Of a stretch of DNA of 64,000 bases, positions 9,081 through 16,108 are shown piece after piece (the stretch's first letter is position 1; every line of letters begins with the position of its first letter). Origin of the DNA: Bacillota bacterium (GTDB lineage Bacteria; Bacillota; Clostridia; Christensenellales; SZUA-584); contig JAEWRI010000034.1 of assembly GCA_023460085.1 (NCBI GenBank), positions 49,244 to 113,243 on the forward strand, read 5' to 3'. A program made the position numbers and the translations under genes. A model generated the notes under the pieces. The model did not search any database and was not told where the DNA came from. It saw nothing but the letters and a program-made list of their open reading frames with translations.

Positions 9081-9131
9081 ATGATGGTGACGACATGGGG
9101 ACGGTACGGCCGGGAAAGGAACGGACAGTGA
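9081..9131 (+). CDS. Possible 16-codon leader peptide
   Basis: AAAGGAG at 9064-9070 is well spaced for ATG 9081, but this ATG is not in the frame of the following enzyme. It opens a short frame encoding MMVTTWGRYGRERNGQ. The TGA at 9129-9131 overlaps a GTG at 9128 that is in frame with the dehydrogenase. This could be translational coupling through a leader peptide. It could also be chance, with ATG 9095 as the real start of the enzyme. Confidence 0.25.
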   Translation: MMVTTWGRYGRERNGQ

Positions 9132-10480
9132 CAATAGAACGCAGGGACGGAAAGCTGGTATTGGGAGAATTGAGTTGTAACTGCGGGTACGATCATGCGA
9201 TGCCGCAGATGGATATCTACATCCGTGAGGGCCTGATTGAGGACTGCGCGGAGTGTATTGCTTCTGCCGGGCTGACGGGAAGCGTTTTGGTAGTGGCGGA
9301 TGAGCGCACGTACAGGGCGGCAGCGGGTAAAGTGATGGAGCGTCTTTCCGCCGCAGGCAGGGACGTGAGGCTTTGCATGCTGCCCGGAGACAATATTGAA
9401 CCTACCCCGCAGATGGCGGATCTTATCTGCGCGCAGGCGGCCGATGCGGATTTTCTGCTGTCGGTGGGTTCGGGCGTCGTCACGGACTTGACGCGCCGCG
9501 CTGCGTTTCTTACCGATAAGCCTTTCGCGGTGTTTGGTACGGCGGCTTCGATGGATGGCTATACGTCGATCACGTCGTCGATGATGATAGACGGGATGAA
9601 GCTTACCCAATACGGTCAGGCCGCGCGGCTGCTGATGTTTGATACGAACGTGCTGGCCTCCGCGCCGCTGCCGATGCAGGCTGCGGGTGTGGGCGACGTA
9701 TTGGCCAAGTACAACGTGCTGGTAGACTGGAAGCTTGGCCGCGCGGTTACAGACGAGGTTTTTTGTCCGCTTTGCGGAGAGCTGCTGGAAATGGCGGTGG
9801 AGCGGTGCGCGTCCAGTGTGGAGGAGATTGCCCTGCGTACTCCGCGCGGCATGGATGCACTGATAGAGTCGTTGATTTATGCCGGACTGACGGTACTGGT
9901 TGTGGGCACTACGCGTTCTGTCGCCTCGTGCGAGCACAATATGGCGCATTACTGGGATATGGCGCATCTGGCCTGGGGCGGCGTGTGCCCGTCGCACGGT
10001 GTCAGTGTGGGCATCAACCTCATTTATTCTCTGATGATGCATGACTATTTGAGAAAAGCGGACTGGGCGGTGGATCTCGCAGGGGTCAAAGAACAGCGCA
10101 CGTCACGCGAACAGCGGCGGCAATGGTATCTGGATACCTATCCGGCAGGCGTGGGCGAAGACGTGATGAAGACGAACGAAGACTGGTATTTTGGCTGGAC
10201 GGAGCAGCATCGGCGAATCGGTGCGCTGCAGGCGTACCGCGAGCAGTATCTGAAGGACTCGGAGATACTGCCTGATTACCGCGCCATACACGCAATACTC
10301 GGACGCTTCGGCGTGCCGAACAGCGCGACCAAAGCGGGTATCGACGCCTCCAGAATGGAAAAGACGCTGCTGTGCGCCGGGGATTACCGCAAGCGCTACA
10401 GCATTGCGGAGGCGCTGCGCGAGCTGGGTATGCTGCGCGGCTGTGTGGATCATATTCTCAGCATGGAAAGCACGCTGTAA
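9128..10480 (+). CDS. sn-glycerol-1-phosphate dehydrogenase-like (AraM/EgsA family)
   Basis: Family members reduce dihydroxyacetone phosphate to sn-glycerol-1-phosphate with NAD(P)H, using a metal. Visible are a Rossmann-type GSGVVTDLTRRAA loop, the GTAASMDGYTS substrate segment, GVGDVLAKYNVLVDW with a likely metal Asp, and two His-containing stretches (CEHNMAHYWDM, PSHGVSVGIN) that fit the Ni/Zn site. It is about 450 residues from GTG 9128 and 461 from ATG 9095, longer than Bacillus AraM because of a C-terminal helical extension. GTG 9128 is preceded by AAAGGA at a suitable distance. I assign the family firmly. The stereospecificity is inferred. Confidence 0.75.
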   Translation: MTIERRDGKLVLGELSCNCGYDHAMPQMDIYIREGLIEDCAECIASAGLTGSVLVVADERTYRAAAGKVMERLSAAGRDVRLCMLPGDNIEPTPQMADLICAQAADADFLLSVGSGVVTDLTRRAAFLTDKPFAVFGTAASMDGYTSITSSMMIDGMKLTQYGQAARLLMFDTNVLASAPLPMQAAGVGDVLAKYNVLVDWKLGRAVTDEVFCPLCGELLEMAVERCASSVEEIALRTPRGMDALIESLIYAGLTVLVVGTTRSVASCEHNMAHYWDMAHLAWGGVCPSHGVSVGINLIYSLMMHDYLRKADWAVDLAGVKEQRTSREQRRQWYLDTYPAGVGEDVMKTNEDWYFGWTEQHRRIGALQAYREQYLKDSEILPDYRAIHAILGRFGVPNSATKAGIDASRMEKTLLCAGDYRKRYSIAEALRELGMLRGCVDHILSMESTL

Positions 10481-10481
10481 A

Positions 10482-11288
10482 TTACGCGGGATGAATGGAG
10501 ATGCGGCCTGCCGCCGTGTCGACTTCCTCCAGCGTGAAGAGCGCCCGATAGTTTTCCGCCTGCTTCTTTTCGGGCTGGCGGGTGGCGATGGCGACACCGC
10601 AGCCCACCACGGTAACGGCGAACTCCTTCATCATCTCGCACAGCGCGTACACCGTGCCGCCGCCTGCGATGAAGTCGTCGATGAGCAATGCTTTCTGACC
10701 CGGGGAAACCGCACGCCGCGACATCGACATGGTGCGCATACGGCTGGAGTTGGCGGAGAGGTAATTAAAAGTCACGACGGAGCCTTCGGTGATCTTGACG
10801 TCCCGCCGGGCCACCACGAGGGGCTTTGCCATGGCGTGCGCAATGAGCAGCGCGAGCGGTACGCCCTTGGTCTCCACGGTCACGATCACATCGGGATTGG
10901 TGCGGTAATACATTCCCGCGAGCACCTCGGCCATGGGCGCGACGAAGCGTGTGTTGGAAAATATGTCCGCAGTGTAGACGAAGCCTCCCGGCAGTATACG
11001 CGACGGATCGGAAAGGCGCTCCGCGATGTCCCTCAGCGCCTCGTCCTTCTGTGCGGCGCTTAGTGCCGGGATGTAGCGCACGCCGCCGCCCGCGCCCAGA
11101 ATAACCTCGATATCGCCCTGACCGAACTCGTGAAACACGGTGCGCAGCATCGATAAGTCCTCGCTCATCGTGGACTTGGCTGCACCGAACATGTCGCAAA
11201 ATACCTTCAGCGAAAACGTACGGCCCGGATTTCTGGTAAGCAGCGCCGCTGCCGCTGCCATCCGTGTTTTTCTGTCCGTCTTTTCCAT
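10482..11288 (-). CDS. purR: Purine operon repressor PurR
   Basis: Firmicutes-type PurR of 268 residues. An N-terminal winged helix (KVFCDMFGAAKSTMSEDLSMLR) binds DNA, and a phosphoribosyltransferase-like domain carries the PRPP-binding loop LLIDDFIAGGGTV at about 205-217. PRPP binding relieves repression of purine synthesis genes in the family. No pur gene lies in the window, so its targets are elsewhere. It is transcribed divergently from murC, as a single gene, and its end faces the end of the dehydrogenase gene with one base between the stop codons. Confidence 0.93.
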   Translation of the reverse strand: MEKTDRKTRMAAAAALLTRNPGRTFSLKVFCDMFGAAKSTMSEDLSMLRTVFHEFGQGDIEVILGAGGGVRYIPALSAAQKDEALRDIAERLSDPSRILPGGFVYTADIFSNTRFVAPMAEVLAGMYYRTNPDVIVTVETKGVPLALLIAHAMAKPLVVARRDVKITEGSVVTFNYLSANSSRMRTMSMSRRAVSPGQKALLIDDFIAGGGTVYALCEMMKEFAVTVVGCGVAIATRQPEKKQAENYRALFTLEEVDTAAGRISIHPA

Positions 11289-11371
11289 GATCGTTCACCT
11301 CGCGCCGACGCGATACATATTTTGATAAGGGTTTTCATAGCCTGTAAGGCGGCCAATTCGACACCTTATGG

Positions 11372-11401
11372 TTGCTATTGTATCACATTTTGAAGTATAA
11401 T
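11372..11401 (+). promoter_or_regulatory. Probable sigma-A promoter of murC
   Basis: TTGCTA at 11372-11377, an 18-base spacer, and a perfect TATAAT at 11396-11401, about 50 bases before the murC start in the purR-murC divergent gap. Confidence 0.6.
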
Positions 11402-11451
11402 GCATGTTACGGGTGTAAAACAGCACGGGAGCATTGGGGAGCGGTAGAAAT

Positions 11452-12819
11452 ATGGTGGATTTGCAGCAATATCGGGATGGAGCCGTTCATTTCATCGGAA
11501 TCGGCGGATGCAGCATGAGCGGCCTTGCCGTCATACTGAAAGATTTAGGCTATATTCCTCAGGGATCGGATATAAACGAGTCGGTATTTACCCGCAAGCT
11601 GGAAGAGGAGGGCATTCCTTTCTCGATCGGGCATAAAGCGAAAAACCTGGGGGACGCCAGGCTCGTTGTGTATTCCGCGGCGATTAAACCGGGCAATCCG
11701 GAATACGACGAAGCAGTGCGGCGCGGCGTGCCCATGCTGACGCGCGCGGAGCTGCTGGGGCAAATCAGCCGTCAGTACGACACGGTAATCGGCATTGCGG
11801 GCTGCCATGGCAAGACGACCATCACCTCGATGACGGCGCTGGTGCTGCGCGAGTGCGGTGTCGATCTCACGGTGCACGTGGGCGGAATGGTGGATTTTCT
11901 GGGCGGCGGCGTCGCGGTGGGCAGCTACCCCGCGTTTTTGACCGAAGCCTGCGAATATGTCGGCAGTTTTCTGGAACTGCGGCCAACCTACGAGCTGGTC
12001 AACAACATTGACGACGACCATCTGGATTACTACAAAAACATCGAAGAAATATACGGCACGTTTCTCAAATTCGCGCATTTAATGCCGGAGAGCGGGGTGT
12101 TGTTCTACAACGTGCACGACGCGCTGACCGTTCGCCTCGCGGAGGAATGCGGGCGACGTACCATATCCTACGGGTTTGAGGACGCCGACTATGTGGCCGA
12201 AAACGCGCGCTTCGACGAAAACGGCTGTCCGGAGTTCGACGTTGTGTCCCCAAAGGGCAGCGCGCATGTAAAGCTGTCGGTTGTCGGACGGCACAACATG
12301 AGCAACGCGCTGGCATCCATCGTTGTGGCTCACGAGGTGTTCGGCGTCGATATGCAGTGCGCGGCAGATGCGCTGGCACACTATCACCTCGCGGGGCGGC
12401 GCTTTGAGCTGATGGGCGAGAAGAACGGCGTGAAAGTGATTCACGACTACGCGCATCATCCCGCGGAAATAGAGGCGTGCCTGGAGGCAGCATCCAAGTA
12501 TCCGCATAAAAAGCTCTGGGTGGTGTTCCAGTGCAACAGCTATACGCGCGCCAAGACGCTGAAGGATAAATACGCGCTGTGCTTCGGCAATGCCGACATG
12601 GTGCTTGTGCCGGACATCTTTCCCGGCCGGGACATCGACCGGGGTGAAATTCACGCGCGGGACCTCGTGCAGGCCATCGGCGCGCACAGCCCGTGCGAAT
12701 ACATACCGACGTTTGAAGAGATCAACGTCTATCTGGAACAGCACGCTTCCCCGGGGGATGTGGTGGTTACGCTGGGATCGGGCAGCGTGAACGTGGAAAC
12801 CGCCAAGCTGCTGAAATAG
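11452..12819 (+). CDS. murC: UDP-N-acetylmuramate-L-alanine ligase MurC
   Basis: Adds the first amino acid of the peptidoglycan stem peptide in the cytoplasm using ATP. The N-terminal UDP-binding loop is HFIGIGGCSMSGLA. The ATP loop is GIAGCHGKTTITSM near residue 120, a NNIDDDHLDYY segment is the central-domain signature, and VIHDYAHHPAEIEA marks the C-terminal domain. It has 455 residues, normal for the family. I choose ATG 11452 because GGGGAG at 11436-11441 is well spaced; the TTG at 11434 would overlap that site. A strong terminator follows, so it is monocistronic. Confidence 0.95.
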   Translation: MVDLQQYRDGAVHFIGIGGCSMSGLAVILKDLGYIPQGSDINESVFTRKLEEEGIPFSIGHKAKNLGDARLVVYSAAIKPGNPEYDEAVRRGVPMLTRAELLGQISRQYDTVIGIAGCHGKTTITSMTALVLRECGVDLTVHVGGMVDFLGGGVAVGSYPAFLTEACEYVGSFLELRPTYELVNNIDDDHLDYYKNIEEIYGTFLKFAHLMPESGVLFYNVHDALTVRLAEECGRRTISYGFEDADYVAENARFDENGCPEFDVVSPKGSAHVKLSVVGRHNMSNALASIVVAHEVFGVDMQCAADALAHYHLAGRRFELMGEKNGVKVIHDYAHHPAEIEACLEAASKYPHKKLWVVFQCNSYTRAKTLKDKYALCFGNADMVLVPDIFPGRDIDRGEIHARDLVQAIGAHSPCEYIPTFEEINVYLEQHASPGDVVVTLGSGSVNVETAKLLK

Positions 12820-12836
12820 TACGAAGTATCATCGTT

Positions 12837-12863
12837 GCGGCCGCAGATTTGCGGCCGCTTTTT
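12837..12863 (+). terminator. Intrinsic terminator of murC
   Basis: GCGGCCGCA (12837-12845) pairs perfectly with TGCGGCCGC (12850-12858) around GATT, followed by TTTTT. Confidence 0.9.
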
Positions 12864-12950
12864 GTATCGCGGTTTTTGCATTTTTCGGTGCCTGTTAGTC
12901 CGTGGGGGACCGGGGTATATATATGTATCTTTTTGAATATCCGACAAAAA

Positions 12951-12977
12951 TGAACCTTTTTCGCCACCAATCGTTAT
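12951..12977 (+). promoter_or_regulatory. Candidate ECF-sigma-type (autoregulatory) promoter
   Basis: TGAACC at 12951-12956, a 15-base spacer and CGTTAT at 12972-12977 resemble the GAAC/CGT pattern of ECF sigma promoters, directly before the ECF sigma gene. The spacer is one to two bases short and transcription would start almost at the AGGAGG, so this is only suggestive. Confidence 0.3.
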
Positions 12978-12994
12978 ACGCATAGGAGGAATTA

Positions 12995-13567
12995 ATGGTA
13001 CAGGTACCGGAGGATACATACGAACGGTTTTCAAAAGGAGAGGTGGAAGCGATGAGCGCATTGGTGGATGCGTATAAAAACGAGCTTTACAACCTTTGCT
13101 TCAGGCTGACATTCAACCGGCAGGACGCAGAGGATCTCTTTCAGCAGACGTGGATAAAGGCAGTGAAAAACGCGGAACGCTATGAGCATCGCGACTTTCG
13201 CCCCTGGCTGATGCGAATTTGTATCAATCAATATCGGGATAACCTCAAGGAGATATCGCGCCGAAAGAAGCATCTTGTGGAGGAGTTTGAGACGACGAGC
13301 GTCAAGGATTATGTGCTGACAAACGTGGGCAGCGGCGAGTCGGTGGAGGATCAGGTGGAGAGACGGCACATTCAGGCGCTGCTGGTCGCGCATATTGCCA
13401 AACTTCCGGAGCATCAGAAGGTGCCGATGGTGCTTTTCTATTACCAGCGCATGAAGCTTTCTGAAATCGCAGCGGTGCTGGGCGTGCCGGAAGGTACCGT
13501 CAAATCGAGGATCAGCATTGCGAGGAGCAGGCTGAAAGGCGAATTGGAGCGTGAGCTGTATGTTTGA
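12995..13567 (+). CDS. ECF-type RNA polymerase sigma factor
   Basis: 190 residues with only sigma regions 2 and 4, as expected for the ECF group. Region 2 is at about 20-85 (YKNELYNLCFRLTFNRQDAEDLFQQ, then the -10-binding FRPWLMRICINQYRD), and region 4 is at about 125-185 (LPEHQKVPMVLFYY, helix-turn-helix LSEIAAVLGVPEGTVKSR). AGGAGG lies six bases before ATG 12995. The gene overlaps the next one by eight bases. That gene encodes a membrane anti-sigma factor, the usual pairing in which the sigma is held inactive until an outside signal. The regulon is unknown. Confidence 0.92.
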   Translation: MVQVPEDTYERFSKGEVEAMSALVDAYKNELYNLCFRLTFNRQDAEDLFQQTWIKAVKNAERYEHRDFRPWLMRICINQYRDNLKEISRRKKHLVEEFETTSVKDYVLTNVGSGESVEDQVERRHIQALLVAHIAKLPEHQKVPMVLFYYQRMKLSEIAAVLGVPEGTVKSRISIARSRLKGELERELYV

Positions 13568-15686
13568 TATCGATAAATACCTGGGTGAAATCCGGTTGAG
13601 CGAGGTGAATCCGAGCGAAGATCTGGTGGAGCGCACGAAGCGGCGCTGCGCCGAAACGCAGACGCGCGCAGGGGCGCGGCGCGTGCAAAAGAAGCATGTG
13701 CTGAGGGCTGTGCTGATAGCGCTGCCCGCGGCGGCGGTCATCGCCGTCGGCGTATTTCTGGGGCTCCAGTTTTTCGCTTTCGGAAGCGCGAAGGAGGAGA
13801 CAGTGGCCTACTACACCATCGACATCAACCCGAGCGTGGGCATCGGTGTAAATGCGGATGGTGAAGTGACGGAGGTGGTAGGGCAGAACGATGACGCCAA
13901 AACGCTGCTGGACAGCGTACGGTGCGAGGGAAAGCCGGTAAGCGACGCCATCCGGCAGATCGTCGCGGCCGCGCAGGCGGCGGGATACTTTCAGGACGGA
14001 GAGCGCTATGTGCTTGTGGGCTGCTTTGGTGTGAACGCGCAGGGCGCGGTGGGGGATTTACAGGCGCGGCTCGAGGCGGAATTCGGCGATATGGTGGATT
14101 TGCTGATCGTGTCGGGTACGCTGGAGGATAAACACGCGGCGGATGCGCTCAGTGTTTCCGCAGGGCTTTTAAAGCTGAGCCAGCTGGCGGGCGAAGGCAA
14201 GGTAGGCGCGGATGACAAGGTAGGAGACGTCATGAACAAGGTGACTGAGGCCAACCAGCCGGGTTACAGCACACCCGCGCTCTCGGTGGCGGGTGACGCT
14301 CAATACCTGCGGTTTTCCTGGAGTGAGACGAATTTTGATGAAATGGGGTACGTAGGCAAAGTCAAGTACCATATTGTCACCGCGGACTCTGCGGCGGAGA
14401 TATCCGCGATGAATGCGCGTACGCTGGGAACCGTTGCGTTCTATACCTATGGCGCACAGACAACCTCCATCAAACTGAAGCTTTCGGACTGCGGCATCAC
14501 CCCGGGCGTTCCAACCTACTATGGTATCTGTGCGGAGTATGGCGGTGTGACGGTGGCGGGCAGTGTGGTGCGGTTTACGCTGCCGGAAGCGGAAGCCACA
14601 CCCACGCCAGCGCCCTCCGAGACGGAGAGCCCCGGGGAGAGCGCAACACCCCCGGCGTCAGGGCATACCGTAAGCGGCCGTGTTTCAGGCGACAGCGTGG
14701 TGCTCACCTGGGACAAGGATACCACCGGCACCCTCGCGGGGTACAAGGTGGTGGCGTCCCGGAACAACGCGAGTCCCAGCTATCCTGCGGACGGGTACTT
14801 AAAATATATTACCAACGCGGGTACGACGAGCGTCACACTTTACGAGGGATACGGCGATCTCAAGGGCAATACGTTCTATTATTTCAGCATTACCTACCTT
14901 TATGAGGACGGAACCTCCATAACGGGCAATGCGGTGCGCCTGAAGGTGCCTGAAAGGGAAGATGGTGAAGAACCGTCCGAGACGCCCTCCGGGGACTATG
15001 TCTCCACAAATATCAGCGGCAGTGTTACGGATGCAGGAAAAATCCGCTTGAGCTGGGGGAAGGTGACCTGCGACGGTTTCGAGGGCTATAAGGTGATGTA
15101 CTCGTTCTCCGACGCTACGCCCGTGTACGGGGAAAGCGGCTGCGATTATGTACGGTGGATTACCGAAGCCTCCACGACAAGCTGCAGCTTCTATGCTTCA
15201 GAAATCGGCGCGTCGGCGGGACAGGCGGTATACTTCTCCATCACCGTGCTCTATGAAGGCCACTCCGTAAAGAAGGCGGGTAACACTGTTTCTCTGACGA
15301 TACCGGAGAGTGAAGAGCCCTCGTCGGGCGATTATGTTTCCACGAACATCAGCGGCAGCATTACGGAGGAGGGAAAGATCCGCCTCAGTTGGGGAGAAGT
15401 AACCTGCGAAGGGTTTGAGGGCTACAAGGTCATGTATTCGTTCAGCGATTCCACGCCAGTATATGGCGAGAGCGGCTGCGATTACGCGCGCTGGATTACC
15501 GATGCTTCCACGACGGGCTGCAGCTTCTATGCGGCTGACATCGGCGCATCCCCGGGCCAGAAGATATACTTCTCCATCACCGTGCTCTACGAAAGCCACT
15601 CGGTAAAGAAAGCGGGCAACGCCATATCTCTGGTAGTGCCGGGGGTGGAGCCGGAAGAGAGCACGTCTGAGGAAAGCGATACGTAA
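13560..15686 (+). CDS. RsgI-like membrane anti-sigma factor with Fn3-like outer domains
   Basis: About 708 residues. The cytoplasmic N-terminus (~50 residues, rich in charged residues) would bind the sigma factor. One membrane helix lies at about 47-72. Next comes an extracellular domain starting YYTIDINPSVGIGVN, which matches the DINPS signature of RsgI-type anti-sigma factors. Four Fn3-like beta domains follow, the last two being near-identical 112-residue repeats, separated by a TPTPAPSETESPGES linker. The gene is translationally coupled to the sigma gene. I choose ATG 13560 (MFDIDKY) over GTG 13551. The sensor domains suggest recognition of cell-wall or extracellular material. The ligand is unknown and the N-terminal sigma-binding role is inferred from the pairing. 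Confidence 0.82.
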   Translation: MFDIDKYLGEIRLSEVNPSEDLVERTKRRCAETQTRAGARRVQKKHVLRAVLIALPAAAVIAVGVFLGLQFFAFGSAKEETVAYYTIDINPSVGIGVNADGEVTEVVGQNDDAKTLLDSVRCEGKPVSDAIRQIVAAAQAAGYFQDGERYVLVGCFGVNAQGAVGDLQARLEAEFGDMVDLLIVSGTLEDKHAADALSVSAGLLKLSQLAGEGKVGADDKVGDVMNKVTEANQPGYSTPALSVAGDAQYLRFSWSETNFDEMGYVGKVKYHIVTADSAAEISAMNARTLGTVAFYTYGAQTTSIKLKLSDCGITPGVPTYYGICAEYGGVTVAGSVVRFTLPEAEATPTPAPSETESPGESATPPASGHTVSGRVSGDSVVLTWDKDTTGTLAGYKVVASRNNASPSYPADGYLKYITNAGTTSVTLYEGYGDLKGNTFYYFSITYLYEDGTSITGNAVRLKVPEREDGEEPSETPSGDYVSTNISGSVTDAGKIRLSWGKVTCDGFEGYKVMYSFSDATPVYGESGCDYVRWITEASTTSCSFYASEIGASAGQAVYFSITVLYEGHSVKKAGNTVSLTIPESEEPSSGDYVSTNISGSITEEGKIRLSWGEVTCEGFEGYKVMYSFSDSTPVYGESGCDYARWITDASTTGCSFYAADIGASPGQKIYFSITVLYESHSVKKAGNAISLVVPGVEPEESTSEESDT
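14991..15662 (+). repeat. Tandem 336-bp coding duplication (Fn3-like domain)
   Basis: Two consecutive 336-bp units (14991-15326 and 15327-15662) encode 112-residue domains that share GDYVSTNISGS, GFEGYKVMYSFSD, PVYGESGCDY, YFSITVLYE and HSVKKAGN. Synonymous differences are scattered through both copies, so the duplication is not brand new but is much younger than the split from the two upstream, more divergent Fn3-like domains. Confidence 0.9.
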
Positions 15687-15714
15687 CGTCTGAATTGCAC
15701 TGTTCGGAAAAATA

Positions 15715-15742
15715 ACGGGGGCTGCGGCGCAGTCCCCGTTTT
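15715..15742 (+). terminator. Intrinsic terminator of the sigma/anti-sigma operon
   Basis: ACGGGGGCTGC (15715-15725) pairs with GCAGTCCCCGT (15729-15739) with a single G-T wobble and a three-base loop, followed by TTT. Confidence 0.85.
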
Positions 15743-15756
15743 GCGCGGGGTGTGCG

Positions 15757-15785
15757 TTGACAGCAAATAAGGCGCGTGATATAAT
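15757..15785 (+). promoter_or_regulatory. Consensus sigma-A promoter upstream of the riboswitch
   Basis: A perfect TTGACA (15757-15762), exactly 17 bases, and a perfect TATAAT (15780-15785). Transcription should begin near 15792, one base before the first pairing strand of the riboswitch. Confidence 0.9.
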
Positions 15786-15792
15786 CAGCGCG

Positions 15793-15879
15793 TTAAAAGG
15801 GAGTAGCTCCCATCCGGGGTTGCCCGGCCGTCAACACGCTGCACTGCAGCCGGCCGTGCGGTAATTGCGAGACTTTTAA
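15793..15879 (+). ncRNA. yybP-ykoY family Mn2+ riboswitch
   Basis: The RNA shows the family's conserved pieces in order: the 5' strand of P1 TTAAAAG (15793-15799) running into GGGAGTAGC, the CCGTCAACACG loop segment (15828-15838) and the 3' GCGAGAC, then CTTTTAA (15873-15879), which closes P1 with the first strand. The same CTTTTAA is also the first half of the terminator stem downstream. Aptamer and terminator therefore exclude each other: metal binding should stabilise P1 and allow read-through. The gene behind it encodes a P2-type metal ATPase, a known partner of this class. Recognised by eye; a covariance-model scan would settle it. Confidence 0.85.
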
Positions 15880-15903
15880 TGCGGTAGCATTAAGAGTTTT
15901 TTT
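15872..15903 (+). terminator. Riboswitch-controlled intrinsic terminator
   Basis: ACTTTTAATGC (15872-15882) pairs with GCATTAAGAGT (15887-15897) with one wobble and a GGTA loop, followed by a run of T to 15903. It shares bases 15873-15879 with the P1 helix of the riboswitch. Confidence 0.88.
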
Positions 15904-16020
15904 GTTACCGGGGACCCCAAAAATCGAAGATTTTAGGGGTAGGTTACCAGGGACCCCAAAAATCGAAGATTTTAGGGGCGGGTTACCTGGTATTCCTAAA
16001 ATTAGAAGATTTCAGGGGTG
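15904..16020 (+). repeat. Three tandem 39-bp palindromic repeats
   Basis: Units start with GTTACC at 15904, 15943 and 15982. The first two are almost identical, the third is diverged. Each holds a hairpin in which CCCC-A-AAAATC pairs with GATTTT-A-GGGG around GAA. Because 39 is divisible by three, a TTG-started frame (15902-16093) reads a 13-residue repeat (LPGTPKIEDFRG and one more), but there is no ribosome binding site and I do not call it a gene. The array lies between the riboswitch terminator and the ATPase start, inside the leader of the mRNA. Confidence 0.9.
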
Positions 16021-16108
16021 GGTGCAGGTCCCTTTGCGCAGAAAAATAAAAAGGGGCAACAATAACAACAGACGCTCTTTGCGGAGCGTGTGACAAGGAA
16101 GGAATGGA

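Noticed and set aside
15904..16020. CRISPR array
   Set aside because: Units are contiguous with no unique spacers, and no cas gene is present.
15902..16093. Repeat-peptide frame in the riboswitch leader
   Set aside because: Starts at TTG within the terminator's T run, without a ribosome binding site. The frame is explained by the 39-bp period.
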